Below are positions 34,341 to 42,043 of a stretch of DNA of 64,000 nt, one piece after another. Each line of letters starts with the position of its first letter. The first letter of the stretch is position 1. The notes under the pieces were generated by a model. It searched no databases. It was not told the DNA's origin and saw nothing but the letters and a program-made list of their open reading frames with translations. The position numbers were made by a program, and so were the translations under genes. Origin of the DNA: Actinobacteria bacterium OV320 (lineage in GTDB: Bacteria > Actinomycetota > Actinomycetes > Streptomycetales > Streptomycetaceae); NCBI GenBank assembly GCA_001298545.1, contig LJCX01000028.1, positions 799,543-863,542 of the forward strand, in the 5' to 3' direction.

Positions 34341-35507
34341 ATGAGCCTCATGAGTCTCGGAGTACTCGCCTCCTCCCGCAAGGAGAACGAGTTCCGCCTA
34401 CCGCTGCACCCCCGCCACCTCGACCGGATCGCCCCGGACGTACGCGAGCGGATCTTCCTCGAGCAGGGCTACGGCGAACGGTTCGGCATCGCCGACGACG
34501 CGCTGCGACCACTCGTCGCCGGCCTGCGCTCGCGCGAGCAGCTCATCGCCGAGTGCGACATCGCGCTGCTGCCCAAGCCGATGCACGACGACATCGCCGA
34601 GCTGCGCGAGGGCCAGGTCCTGTGGGGATGGCCGCACTGCGTGCAGGACGAGAAGATGACCCAGATCGCCATCGACCGGCGGCTGACCCTGATCGCCTGG
34701 GAGGCCATGAACCACTGGACCTCCACGGGCGCCTTCAGCGTCCATGTGTTCCACAAGAACAACGAGCTCGCCGGCTACTGCTCGGTGCTGCACGCCCTCC
34801 AGCTCGGCGGGCTGACCGGCCACTACGGCCGTCGCCTGCGCGCGGTGGTCATCAGCTTCGGCGCCACGGCGCGCGGAGCGGTCACCGGCCTGGGCGCCAT
34901 GGGGGTCACGGATGTCACGGTGCTCACCCAGCGCGCCGCGGCGGCGGTGGCCTCGCCGATGCCCTCGGTCGTGATGGCCCACTTCGAGGAGCAGGAGGAC
35001 GATCCGTCGCGCCTGCGGGCCGTCACCGCGGCCGGTTCCATGCCGCTGGCGGAGTACCTGGCCGGGTTCGACATCATCGTCAACTGCGTCCTGCAGGACA
35101 CCGACGCGCCGCTCATGTTCGTCACCGAGGAGGAGCTCGCCCAGTTCCGGCCGGGCACCTTCTTCGTCGACGTCGCCTGCGACGAGGGCATGGGCTTCGA
35201 ATGGGCCCGTCCGACCACCTTCGGCGAGCCCATGCCCGCGGTGGGGCCGGGCTGTCACTACTACGCGGTGGATCACAGCCCGTCCCACCTGTGGAACTCC
35301 GCCACCTGGGAGATCAGCGAGGCGCTCCTTCCCTACCTGCGCAAGGTCATGAGCGGTCCCGCGGCATGGGACGCCGACCCCACGGTCAGGAAGGCCGTCG
35401 AGATCCGCGACGGGGTCGTCCAGAACCCGAAGATCCTCTCGTTCCAGCACCGGTCGGCCGCCTATCCGCACGCTCCCGAGGTGCTGGCGACTCCGCTGAG
35501 TTCCTAG
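34341..35507 (+). CDS. N5-(carboxyethyl)ornithine synthase-like dehydrogenase
   Basis: A 388-residue member of the alanine dehydrogenase/PNT family. The N-terminal domain (LGVLASSRKENEFRLPLHPRHLDRI, AECDIALLPKPMHDDIAEL) has the catalytic Arg/Lys/His layout of AlaDH-like enzymes. A Rossmann fold follows (AVVISFGATARGAVTGLGAMGVTDVTVL, about 170-200). The closest named enzyme is N5-(carboxyethyl)ornithine synthase, which makes carboxyethyl amino acids from ornithine/lysine and pyruvate with NADPH. The substrate is not certain. Two in-frame ATGs (34341, 34350) are possible starts. It stands alone and is followed by the palindrome at 35519. Confidence 0.85.
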   Translation: MSLMSLGVLASSRKENEFRLPLHPRHLDRIAPDVRERIFLEQGYGERFGIADDALRPLVAGLRSREQLIAECDIALLPKPMHDDIAELREGQVLWGWPHCVQDEKMTQIAIDRRLTLIAWEAMNHWTSTGAFSVHVFHKNNELAGYCSVLHALQLGGLTGHYGRRLRAVVISFGATARGAVTGLGAMGVTDVTVLTQRAAAAVASPMPSVVMAHFEEQEDDPSRLRAVTAAGSMPLAEYLAGFDIIVNCVLQDTDAPLMFVTEEELAQFRPGTFFVDVACDEGMGFEWARPTTFGEPMPAVGPGCHYYAVDHSPSHLWNSATWEISEALLPYLRKVMSGPAAWDADPTVRKAVEIRDGVVQNPKILSFQHRSAAYPHAPEVLATPLSS

Positions 35508-35518
35508 ACCTCGGTGAA

Positions 35519-35548
35519 CATGCCGATGTTCATTCGAACATCGGCATG
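35519..35548. promoter_or_regulatory. 13-bp inverted repeat, operator or terminator
   Basis: CATGCCGATGTTC and its complement with an ATTC centre, 15 bp before the deoR-like start. Likely an operator for the DeoR-type protein; it could alternatively end transcription of the upstream gene. Confidence 0.6.
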
Positions 35549-35562
35549 GTAGAAATGACGTC

Positions 35563-36372
35563 ATGGATGTCGCAGACCGTCTCGACCTGACCCTTCGCCT
35601 CGTTCAGGGGCACGGTCAGGACCAAGGGCAGGGGCAGGGGCGGGTCTCCGTCGCCGAGCTCGCTCAGCGGCTCGGGGTCTCGGAGATGACCGTGCGCCGG
35701 GACCTGGACGTGCTGGAGCGGCAGGGGCTGGTGCGGCGGGTGCACGGCGGGGCCGTCGCCGGGCGCCCGCGCGAGGAGGGCGGCGGCTTCGAGGCCCGGC
35801 AGGCGTGGCAGGCGGCGACGAAGGACCGGCTCGGCGCCGCCGTCGCCGGACTCGTCGAGCCGGGGTCACGGGTGCTGCTGGACGCCGGCACCACGACCGT
35901 GCACGTGGCGGAACACCTCGCCGCACGGGGCCCGTTGACCGTGGCCGTGCTCAGTCTCCAGGCGGCGCTGCGGCTGGCCGACCGGCCCGGCATCGACCTG
36001 CTGGTCGTCGGCGGCCGGTCCCGCCCGGGTGAGCGGTCCCTCGTCGGGCCGCTGGCCCTGCGCACCCTCGAGTCCCTGGCCTTCGACCTGTTCGTGATGT
36101 CGATCGGCGGGGTGCACGCGGTGCACGGCTGGTCGGAGTTCTCGCTCGAGGACGCGGCCGTCAAGCAGGTGGCGCTCGGTCAGGCCGCCCGTACGGTCGC
36201 CGTCGCCGACGCGACCAAGCTCGGTGTGCGCGCGTTCAGCCAGGTCGCCCCGCTCGACGCCGTGCAGTCCTTCGTCACCGACGCCGCCGCGGCGGACCCC
36301 GCCACCCATCCCGGCGGCCCGCAGACCCTGGACGCCCTGCGTGAGGCGGGCGTCGAGACCCGGCTGGCCTGA
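35563..36372 (+). CDS. DeoR-family transcriptional regulator
   Basis: A 269-residue regulator. The N-terminal DeoR HTH is clear (RVSVAELAQRLGVSEMTVRRDLDVLERQGLVRRVHGGA, about 27-64). The C-terminal sugar-phosphate sensor domain has DAGTTTVHVAEHL, LLVVGGRSRPGERSLVGP, ADATKLG and the DxxF ends typical of DeoRC. Such proteins bind phosphorylated sugars or nucleosides. It heads the operon deoR-DUF4406-Nudix (gaps 30 bp and -4 bp). With a nucleoside-deoxyribosyltransferase-like and a Nudix protein behind, the effector may be a nucleotide-sugar metabolite. Confidence 0.93.
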   Translation: MDVADRLDLTLRLVQGHGQDQGQGQGRVSVAELAQRLGVSEMTVRRDLDVLERQGLVRRVHGGAVAGRPREEGGGFEARQAWQAATKDRLGAAVAGLVEPGSRVLLDAGTTTVHVAEHLAARGPLTVAVLSLQAALRLADRPGIDLLVVGGRSRPGERSLVGPLALRTLESLAFDLFVMSIGGVHAVHGWSEFSLEDAAVKQVALGQAARTVAVADATKLGVRAFSQVAPLDAVQSFVTDAAAADPATHPGGPQTLDALREAGVETRLA

Positions 36373-36402
36373 ACCCGTTCCGAACCCGTTTCAGGAGACC
36401 CC

Positions 36403-36792
36403 GTGAAACCGCTGATGATCCTGGTCGCCGGTCCGTACCGTTCGGGCACCGGCGACGACCCCGCGAAGCTCGCGGCCCATGTGAGGGCCATGAACGAGGT
36501 CGCCCTCGTGCTGTTCCGCGCCGGGCACCTGCCCGTCACCGGCGAGGCGCTCGCGCTGCCCCTGCTGGAGGCGGCGGGCGGCGCCGCCCCCGGCGACCCG
36601 CTCTTCGACGAGGTCTTCCACCCCGTCGCCGAACGCCTGCTGGAGCGCTGCGACGCGGTGCTGCGCATCGGCGGTCCGTCGCAGGGCGCGGACCGGATGA
36701 CCGACCAGGCCCGTGCCCAGGGCAAGCCGGTCTACGCCGACCTCGGCGCCGTCCCCGATGTCGCCGCCACCCTCCTCGAAGGCCGCCGATGA
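36403..36792 (+). CDS. DUF4406 nucleoside deoxyribosyltransferase-like protein
   Basis: A 129-residue protein starting at GTG 36403 (AGGAGA upstream). It begins LMILVAGPYRSG and has HVRAMNEVALVLFRAGHLPVTGEALALPLL, and further SQGADRMTDQARAQGKPVYADLGAV. This is the pattern of the DUF4406/nucleoside 2-deoxyribosyltransferase fold (GPY near the N terminus, acidic residue, G-x-D). It may hydrolyse or move nucleobases; activity is unknown. Its stop overlaps the Nudix start (ATGA). Confidence 0.82.
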   Translation: MKPLMILVAGPYRSGTGDDPAKLAAHVRAMNEVALVLFRAGHLPVTGEALALPLLEAAGGAAPGDPLFDEVFHPVAERLLERCDAVLRIGGPSQGADRMTDQARAQGKPVYADLGAVPDVAATLLEGRR

Positions 36793-37550
36793 CCGAGCAC
36801 CTCGCCGCCTCACCCGCCCCCGCGTCCGGCTCCCACGCCGCTCCGCCCTACGACGCTCCGCCCCGCCCCGCCCCCGGCACGCCCGGCATCGACGTCCCCG
36901 ACCCCCGCGGCCGCACCGGACTCGACCGCCACGGACGCGACCTCACCGGCAACGACCGGGTCCGCGTCCTAAACGTCGAGGTGCTCGCCTGCGACTGGTC
37001 CGTCCTGCGCCGCACCACCTTCGACTACCGGCACAGCGACGGCCACTGGAGCCGCGAACTGCGCGAGACGTACGACCGGGGCGACGGCGCCACGATCCTG
37101 CTCTACGACCCCGACCGCCGTACCGTCCTGCTCACCCGGCAGTTCCGGCTGCCCGCGTACGTCAACGGACATCCGGACGGCATGCTGCTGGAGGCCGCCG
37201 CCGGACTCCTGGACGGCGACGACCCGCGCGAGGCGATCCGCCGCGAGGCGGCCGAGGAGACCGGACGCGCGGTGCACGACGTCGAGCATGTCTTCGACGC
37301 GTTCATGAGCCCCGGTTCGGTCACCGAGCGCCTCAGCTTCTTCGCCGCCCCCTACGACGCCTCCGCCCCCGGTGCCGACACGGCGGGCGTGGCGGCCGAG
37401 GGCGAGGACATCGCCGTCGTCGAACTCCCCTTCGCCGAGGCCCTCGACCTCGTCCGCACCGGCGCGATCGCGGACGCGAAGACCATCATGCTGCTCCAGT
37501 GGGCCGCGCTGGACGGCCCGTTCGGGCCGCCGGCGGTCAGCCCACGCTGA
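36789..37550 (+). CDS. Nudix hydrolase, ADP-ribose/sugar-nucleotide pyrophosphatase type
   Basis: A 253-residue protein. The Nudix box is complete: GLLDGDDPREAIRREAAEETGRAV (about 138-161), with the G-x5-E-like spacing and REAAEET metal ligands. After a ~60-residue low-complexity N terminus the fold resembles the GDP-mannose/ADP-ribose pyrophosphatase group (RTTFDYRHSDGHWSRELRETYDRGDGATILLYD, SPGSVTERLSFFAAPYD). It cleaves nucleoside diphosphate-linked sugars. It is the last gene of the deoR operon. Confidence 0.9.
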   Translation: MTEHLAASPAPASGSHAAPPYDAPPRPAPGTPGIDVPDPRGRTGLDRHGRDLTGNDRVRVLNVEVLACDWSVLRRTTFDYRHSDGHWSRELRETYDRGDGATILLYDPDRRTVLLTRQFRLPAYVNGHPDGMLLEAAAGLLDGDDPREAIRREAAEETGRAVHDVEHVFDAFMSPGSVTERLSFFAAPYDASAPGADTAGVAAEGEDIAVVELPFAEALDLVRTGAIADAKTIMLLQWAALDGPFGPPAVSPR

Positions 37551-38178
37551 GCCCGGTGAGGTCGGCCAGCGGCAGCGTGTGCTGGGTCTGGAGGACCTTC
37601 GCGCGCAGGTAGCGGACGTTGTGCGGGGTCGTGAAGACGCCCGTCGGGACCCGGTCCTGGACCTCGATGCCCAGGTCGCGCAACTGGCCGGCCTTGTCAG
37701 GGTTGTTGGACAGCAGGTCCAGGCTCGTGATGCCCAGCGCGCGCAGCATCTGGGCGGCGGCCGTGTAGTCCCGGTCGTCCTCGGGCAGGCCGAGCGCGGC
37801 GTTCGCCTCGTAGGTGTCCAGGCCCTGGTCCTGGAGGGCGTACGCGTCGAGCTTGTTGTAGAGGCCGATGCCGCGGCCCTCCTGACGGAGGTAGAGCAGG
37901 ACACCGCCGGTCCCGGCTATGCGCTCGACCGCCTCGCGCAGTTGCGGCCCGCAGTCGCAGCGTGCCGAGCCGAAGACATCACCGGTCAGGCACTCGGAGT
38001 GCAGCCGGACCAGGGGGGTGGCGCCGGGCGCCGGCTCGCCGAGGACGACGGCGACGTGTTCCTGGCCGTCGACGAGGCCGTGGAAGGTGACCAGTTCGGC
38101 GTCGACGGAGTAGCCGTCGGGGAAGCGCAGCGGTACCCGGACGCGGGCGCGCGGGGTGGCGGCGGGGGTGTCGGGCAT
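37537..38178 (-). CDS. ribA: GTP cyclohydrolase II
   Basis: A 213-residue enzyme converting GTP to the first pyrimidine intermediate of riboflavin synthesis. Zinc cysteines are in SECLTGDVFGSARCDCGPQL, the GTP-binding segment is RQEGRGIGLYNKLDAYALQDQG, and the catalytic and phosphate region is SNNPDKAGQL. The Tyr in AYALQ, which differs in some Streptomyces paralogues, is conserved. Stand-alone (no DHBP synthase half). It overlaps the tail of the Nudix gene in the opposite strand by 14 bp. Two MarR-type palindromes lie in its upstream region (38231, 38276). Confidence 0.93.
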   Translation of the reverse strand: MPDTPAATPRARVRVPLRFPDGYSVDAELVTFHGLVDGQEHVAVVLGEPAPGATPLVRLHSECLTGDVFGSARCDCGPQLREAVERIAGTGGVLLYLRQEGRGIGLYNKLDAYALQDQGLDTYEANAALGLPEDDRDYTAAAQMLRALGITSLDLLSNNPDKAGQLRDLGIEVQDRVPTGVFTTPHNVRYLRAKVLQTQHTLPLADLTGLSVG

Positions 38179-38341
38179 GCGGTCTCCCGGGTCCGGAGGA
38201 CAGTGGCAAGGCGGCGCTGGGCCGCCCTGTGCTTCAGATTTGAAGCAGATCCAACGAGTCGTGACCCTACCCCATGCTTTAAATTTGAAGCAACTGGTTT
38301 GTGGCGCCCCTCATGTCCCTCACGAGTCCGCGGTCAGGCGG
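38179..38341. promoter_or_regulatory. ribA upstream region with two MarR-type operators
   Basis: TTCAGATTTGAA (inside 38231-38246) and TTTAAATTTGAA (inside 38276-38291) are near-perfect copies of one palindrome. A third copy, TTCAAACTTGAA, lies in the marR/ribD-like intergenic gap (38884-38899). Suggests one MarR protein controlling ribA. Confidence 0.7.
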
Positions 38342-38866
38342 TCACGGGGTGCCGGAGCAGGGCGACGAGCGGCGGCGCCACGGGAGGTCCTCCGGTGCCG
38401 TCTCGCCGCCGTCGTTCTCCTGGAATCCGCGTGCGACCTGCGTGAAGATCGCCTCCAGCTGTCCCACCTGCTCGGGCGTGAGCCGGTCGAACAGGGCCGC
38501 GCGGACCGTCTCGACATGGCCCGGCGCCACGCTCTCCAGTACCGCGATGCCCTCGTCCGTCAGGACCGCGACGCTGCCGCGCTTGTCCCACTGGCAGTCC
38601 TCGCGCCGCACCAGCCCGTCCTTCTCCAGCCGGGAGACCGCGTAGGTCAGCCGACTGCGGGTGATCTTCAGCCGCTCCGCGAGATCGGTCATCCGCAGCC
38701 GCCGCTCCGGGATGTCGGAGAGGTTGGCGAGGATGGAGTAGTACAGGTGGGGCATGCCGGCCTCCTGCTGGAGCTGCCGGTCGATCGCGTCCTCGAGGAG
38801 GAGGTAGCCGGCAACATACGCGCGCCAGGCGCGTTGCTCCTCGGGGGTGAGCCAGCGAGTCGTCAT
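38342..38866 (-). CDS. MarR-family transcriptional regulator
   Basis: About 174 residues from ATG 38866 (a TTG 24 bp earlier is possible). A winged-helix of MarR type is clear: LRMTDLAERLKITRSRLTYAVSRLEKDGLVRRED (about 62-95), followed by the wing DKRGSVAVLTDEGIAVLESVAP. Dimerisation helices lie at both ends. It sits between ribA and a divergent RibD-like gene, all near the TTCAAA-TTTGAA-type palindromes, so it likely represses itself and both flavin-related genes. The ligand is unknown. Confidence 0.9.
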   Translation of the reverse strand: MTTRWLTPEEQRAWRAYVAGYLLLEDAIDRQLQQEAGMPHLYYSILANLSDIPERRLRMTDLAERLKITRSRLTYAVSRLEKDGLVRREDCQWDKRGSVAVLTDEGIAVLESVAPGHVETVRAALFDRLTPEQVGQLEAIFTQVARGFQENDGGETAPEDLPWRRRSSPCSGTP

Positions 38867-38934
38867 GCCCCCAGTGTAAGTTTGTTTCAAACTTGAACCA
38901 AGCCCTGCCCGTCATCCCAGGGAGAGCCGCGCCG

Positions 38935-40062
38935 ATGCCGTACCCGTACGTCCTGCTGTCCGCCGCCGTCTCCCTCGACGGCTATCTGGACGACACCACG
39001 CCCGAGCGCCTGCTCCTCTCCAGCCGCGCCGACTTCGACCGCGTCGACGAGGTGCGGGCCTCCGTCGACGCCATCCTCATCGGCGCCGGCACGATCCGCG
39101 CCGACAACCCCCGGCTCCTCGTGAACTCCCCCGAGCGCCGCGCCGCCCGCGAGGCCGCCGGACTGCCGCCGTACCCCCTCAAGGTCACCGTCAGCGGCTC
39201 GGGGGACCTCGACCCGGCGGCGAACTTCTGGCACACGGGCGGCGAGAAGATCGTGTACACGACGGAGAAGGGCGCCGAGCGGGTCCACGCGCTGGGCATC
39301 GCCGCGGACGCCGTCCCGCTCGGCCCCGAACTGGACTGGCGCCGCCTCCTCGAACACCTCCACGACGTGCGTGGCGTACGGCGCCTCATGGTCGAGGGCG
39401 GCGGAACGATCCACACCCAGCTGCTCCGGCAGGGCCTCGCGGACGAACTCCAGCTCGTCCTCGCCCCGCTCTTCGTGGGCGACCCGGCCGCTCCCCGCCT
39501 GTTCGGACCGGGCGGCTACCAGGGCGGACGCCTGCGTCTGGTGGAGACCCGGCGCATCGAGGACGTCGTCCTGAACCGCTACGAGCCCACCGCCCCCGGT
39601 GCCGGACCGCTGCCCGCCGCCGCCGACCGGCACTGGCTGGCCCTCGCCTGCGCCCTCGCCGCCGACTGCCCGCCGTCGGACACCGCCTTCAGCGTGGGCG
39701 CGGTGATCGTGGCCGCCGACGGCACGGAGCTGGCGCGCGGCCACTCCCGCGAGGCCGGCGACCCGGTCGTGCACGCCGAGGAGGCCGCCCTCGCGAAGCT
39801 CGACCCCGCCGACCCCCGGCTGCCCACCGCCACCGTCTACAGCAGCCTCGAACCGTGCGCCCGCCGCTCCTCCCGCCCGGCCCCGTGCGCCCGCCTCATC
39901 CTCGACGCGGGGGTGCGCAGGGTGGTCACGGCCTGGCGCGAGCCGGACACCTTCGTCACCGAGGCGGACGGAACCGGCCTGCTCACCGCCCAGGGCGTCG
40001 ACGTCCTCGTACTTCCGGAGTACGAGGAGCGGGCCAAGGAGCCGAACCGCCACCTCCTCTGA
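38935..40062 (+). CDS. RibD-like bifunctional protein with reversed domain order
   Basis: About 375 residues from ATG 38935 (GGGAGA upstream). Residues ~1-220 are a RibD_C reductase (VLLSAAVSLDGYLDD, IGAGTIRADNPRLL, LMVEGGGTIHTQLL). Residues ~225-375 are a cytidine-deaminase-like domain (HAEEAAL zinc His/Glu and EPCARRSSRPAPCARLIL Cys pair). E. coli RibD has the deaminase first, so the order is inverted. It would deaminate and reduce the pyrimidine product of GTP cyclohydrolase II, either in riboflavin synthesis or in a side pathway making a modified pyrimidine or flavin analogue. Confidence 0.88.
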   Translation: MPYPYVLLSAAVSLDGYLDDTTPERLLLSSRADFDRVDEVRASVDAILIGAGTIRADNPRLLVNSPERRAAREAAGLPPYPLKVTVSGSGDLDPAANFWHTGGEKIVYTTEKGAERVHALGIAADAVPLGPELDWRRLLEHLHDVRGVRRLMVEGGGTIHTQLLRQGLADELQLVLAPLFVGDPAAPRLFGPGGYQGGRLRLVETRRIEDVVLNRYEPTAPGAGPLPAAADRHWLALACALAADCPPSDTAFSVGAVIVAADGTELARGHSREAGDPVVHAEEAALAKLDPADPRLPTATVYSSLEPCARRSSRPAPCARLILDAGVRRVVTAWREPDTFVTEADGTGLLTAQGVDVLVLPEYEERAKEPNRHLL

Positions 40063-40133
40063 GGGCACCAGGGCCCCGCGGATCAACCGATGTGCTTTCC
40101 GCCCCGCTGATGGCGTACAGTTGGGTTCATCGC

Positions 40134-40207
40134 CGCGGGGTGGAGCAGCTCGGTAGCTCGCTGGGCTCATAACCCAGAGGTCGCAGGTTCAAATCCTGTC
40201 CCCGCTA
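40134..40207 (+). tRNA. Initiator tRNA-Met (CAU)
   Basis: 74 nt cloverleaf with acceptor CGCGGGG / CCCCGCT (first pair C-U unpaired, as in initiators). The anticodon stem is GGG-CTCATAA-CCC and the T arm is GCAGG TTCAAAT CCTGT. The three G-C pairs flanking the anticodon loop and the unpaired 1-72 position mark it as the initiator. CCA is not encoded. Confidence 0.95.
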
Positions 40208-40215
40208 CTGATGAA

Positions 40216-40251
40216 CCGAAGGCCGGAATCCGAAAGGGTTCCGGCCTTCGG
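40216..40251 (+). terminator. Terminator after tRNA-Met
   Basis: 13-bp arms CCGAAGGCCGGAA and complement with a 10-base loop, nine bases after the tRNA end. Confidence 0.85.
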
Positions 40252-40258
40252 TGTTTCG

Positions 40259-40321
40259 TCGACCACTTCGACCACGTCGATCAGTTCGATCACATCGATC
40301 AGTTCGACTCCCTCGACCACC
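40259..40321. repeat. Seven 9-bp tandem repeats, TCGAYCAS-like
   Basis: TCGACCACT, TCGACCACG, TCGATCAGT, TCGATCACA, TCGATCAGT, TCGACTCCC and TCGACCACC follow without gaps. One frame would read alternating Phe/Val/Ile/Leu-Asp-His/Gln triplets, but it lacks a start and RBS. Probably a noncoding minisatellite between the tRNA terminator and the riboswitch. Confidence 0.7.
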
Positions 40322-40569
40322 CGGACGTCTTCCTCACTCTTGGTGACCGGTCGACCGCCCTGCGCATAACGACTGAGTCACCATCACAACTCCCGTGACT
40401 GATGAAGCGTTTCCGGGGCATGTCGCGGCGTGGTCAACTCGCCCGTTTTTCACCGCTGGTAGCCCAAAAGTCCAGGCCAGAAATGTTGTTGATCAAGAGG
40501 AACAGCTTGGAAACCCACCCCCGGGTCTATTAACGTTCGATAACGCAGCGCGGTCGTCCCAGCCGGCAC

Positions 40570-40748
40570 CAGAGTCGGCTCCGTGCGGCACGTGCCGAAT
40601 CCCGCAAGGGAACCGGGGAACCACCACCATGGGGTGAATCACGCGGAAGCCGTCGTGAACTCGCAGAGTCCACGACCGGTATACGCGCGTAGGAGACCTT
40701 CCCGCTCCGAACCCGTCAGCTAACCCGGTAGGCGACGGAAGGAAAGGA
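40570..40748 (+). ncRNA. ydaO-type (c-di-AMP) riboswitch
   Basis: The leader of the M23 peptidase gene contains the conserved pieces of the ydaO/yuaA class: GGGGAACCA with TGGGGTGAAT (about 40614-40638), CCGCTCCGAACCCGTCAGCTAACCCGGTAGGC (about 40703-40734, given here as CCGCTCCGAACCCG... and ...CTAACCCGGTAGGC), and the ending GACGGAAGGAAAGGA just before the start codon. In Streptomyces such leaders regulate cell-wall hydrolases, including rpfA, in response to c-di-AMP. The 5' limit is approximate. Confidence 0.88.
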
Positions 40749-40758
40749 GTGCGCCCGC

Positions 40759-41781
40759 GTGGCGTCCAACCCGCCTGCCCCCGAGGCCCCGTACGCGCCC
40801 AGCCAGCGGTCCACCGAGACCTTCGGCTACGGCGACTACCGCACCGACGAGGGACCTTGGGAGGAGTGGAACCCCACCGCGGAGTCCACTCGCCCGGTAC
40901 GCGGCAAGCACCGCGTCGCCAAGCAGCGCGGCGGCGGATTCGCCCGCAGCTCCACCGTTCTCGGTGTCGGCGTCATAGCCGCCGTCAGCGCGGGCGGCAT
41001 GGCCAGCGCCAACACCGGCAAGGCCCCGGTCTCCATCTCGATGCCGGACCTGCCCAACGTGGGCTCGCTCATCTCCGACGACGAGCCCGCCCCGGAAGCC
41101 GCGCCGGCCCTCGCCAGCTTCGGCTCCGAAACCGCCGTGGACACCGCGCAGAGCGCCGCCGACGCCGGCGAGGCGCTGCGCAGCCGGATCATGGCGCAGG
41201 CCGAGTCGCAGCAGTCCCAGGTCGAGGTCAAGGCCCTCGCCGCAGCCGCCAAGGCCGAGTCCGACGCCGCCGCCAAGGCCGAGAAGGAGGCGGAGGCCAA
41301 GGCCGCCGCCGCGAAGAAGAAGGCCGCCGAGGAAGCAGCCGCCAAGGCCGAGGCCGCGCGCCTGGCCGAGCTGGCCAAGCAGTACACGCTGCCGACCTCC
41401 TCGTACACCATCACCTCGACCTTCGGCCAGGCCGGTTCGCTCTGGTCCTCCGGCTACCACACGGGTCTCGACTTCGCCGCGCCGACGGGCACGCTCATCA
41501 AGGCCGTCCACAGCGGCACCATCACCGAGGCCGGCTGGGCCGGTTCCTACGGCTACCGCACCATCCTGACCCTGGACGACGGCACCGAGCTGTGGTTCTG
41601 CCACCAGTCGTCGATCAGCGTCAGTGTCGGCCAGAAGGTCGCCACCGGCGATGTGATCGGCCGGGTGGGCGCGACCGGGAACGTCACCGGGGCCCACCTC
41701 CACCTCGAGGTCCACCCGGGCGGCAGCGCCGAAGGCATCGACCCGGCGGCCTGGCTGCGCGACAAGGGCCTCAACCCCTGA
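40759..41781 (+). CDS. M23-family peptidoglycan endopeptidase
   Basis: A 340-residue exported cell-wall hydrolase from GTG 40759. A ~60-residue basic, cytoplasmic-type N terminus precedes a short hydrophobic segment (STVLGVGVIAAVSAGGMASAN), the signal or anchor. A coiled-coil, Ala/Lys/Glu-rich linker follows (about 125-205). The C-terminal ~130 residues are the M23 (LytM) domain: HTGLDFAAPTGT (first His/Asp ligands), GHLHLE-type HLHLEVHPGG and GYRTILTLDDGTELWFCHQ. All zinc ligands are present. Expression is likely controlled by the c-di-AMP riboswitch upstream, linking wall hydrolysis to osmotic and developmental signals. Confidence 0.93.
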   Translation: MASNPPAPEAPYAPSQRSTETFGYGDYRTDEGPWEEWNPTAESTRPVRGKHRVAKQRGGGFARSSTVLGVGVIAAVSAGGMASANTGKAPVSISMPDLPNVGSLISDDEPAPEAAPALASFGSETAVDTAQSAADAGEALRSRIMAQAESQQSQVEVKALAAAAKAESDAAAKAEKEAEAKAAAAKKKAAEEAAAKAEAARLAELAKQYTLPTSSYTITSTFGQAGSLWSSGYHTGLDFAAPTGTLIKAVHSGTITEAGWAGSYGYRTILTLDDGTELWFCHQSSISVSVGQKVATGDVIGRVGATGNVTGAHLHLEVHPGGSAEGIDPAAWLRDKGLNP

Positions 41782-41896
41782 GTCGTCCCATCCGGAGCCC
41801 TGAGTCGTCGCTCCAGAGCCCCCGGCCGGCCCGCCGGGAATCCCGAGCCCTTCCTTCGGAGCCCGTGAGCCGGTTCGTACGCTCATCCTGATCCAC

Positions 41897-41933
41897 CCGG
41901 CAGCCCCGACGCCCTCCGCGTCGGGGCTGCCGG
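41897..41933 (+). terminator. 16-bp hairpin terminator after the M23 gene
   Basis: Arms CCGGCAGCCCCGACGC and complement with a CCTCC loop. Confidence 0.85.
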
Positions 41934-42043
41934 TCTGTGCCGGCCACAGGCACCGGTCACAGGTGCCGGTCATACGTGCTGTTCACATGTTCTTCGCGTC
42001 ACGCCCGGAATGGGCGGGCCGTCGGCGCCCGTTGACACGAAGC

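Noticed and set aside
40259..40321. CRISPR array
   Set aside because: The 9-bp units abut with no spacers, so it is a simple tandem repeat; no cas genes in the window.
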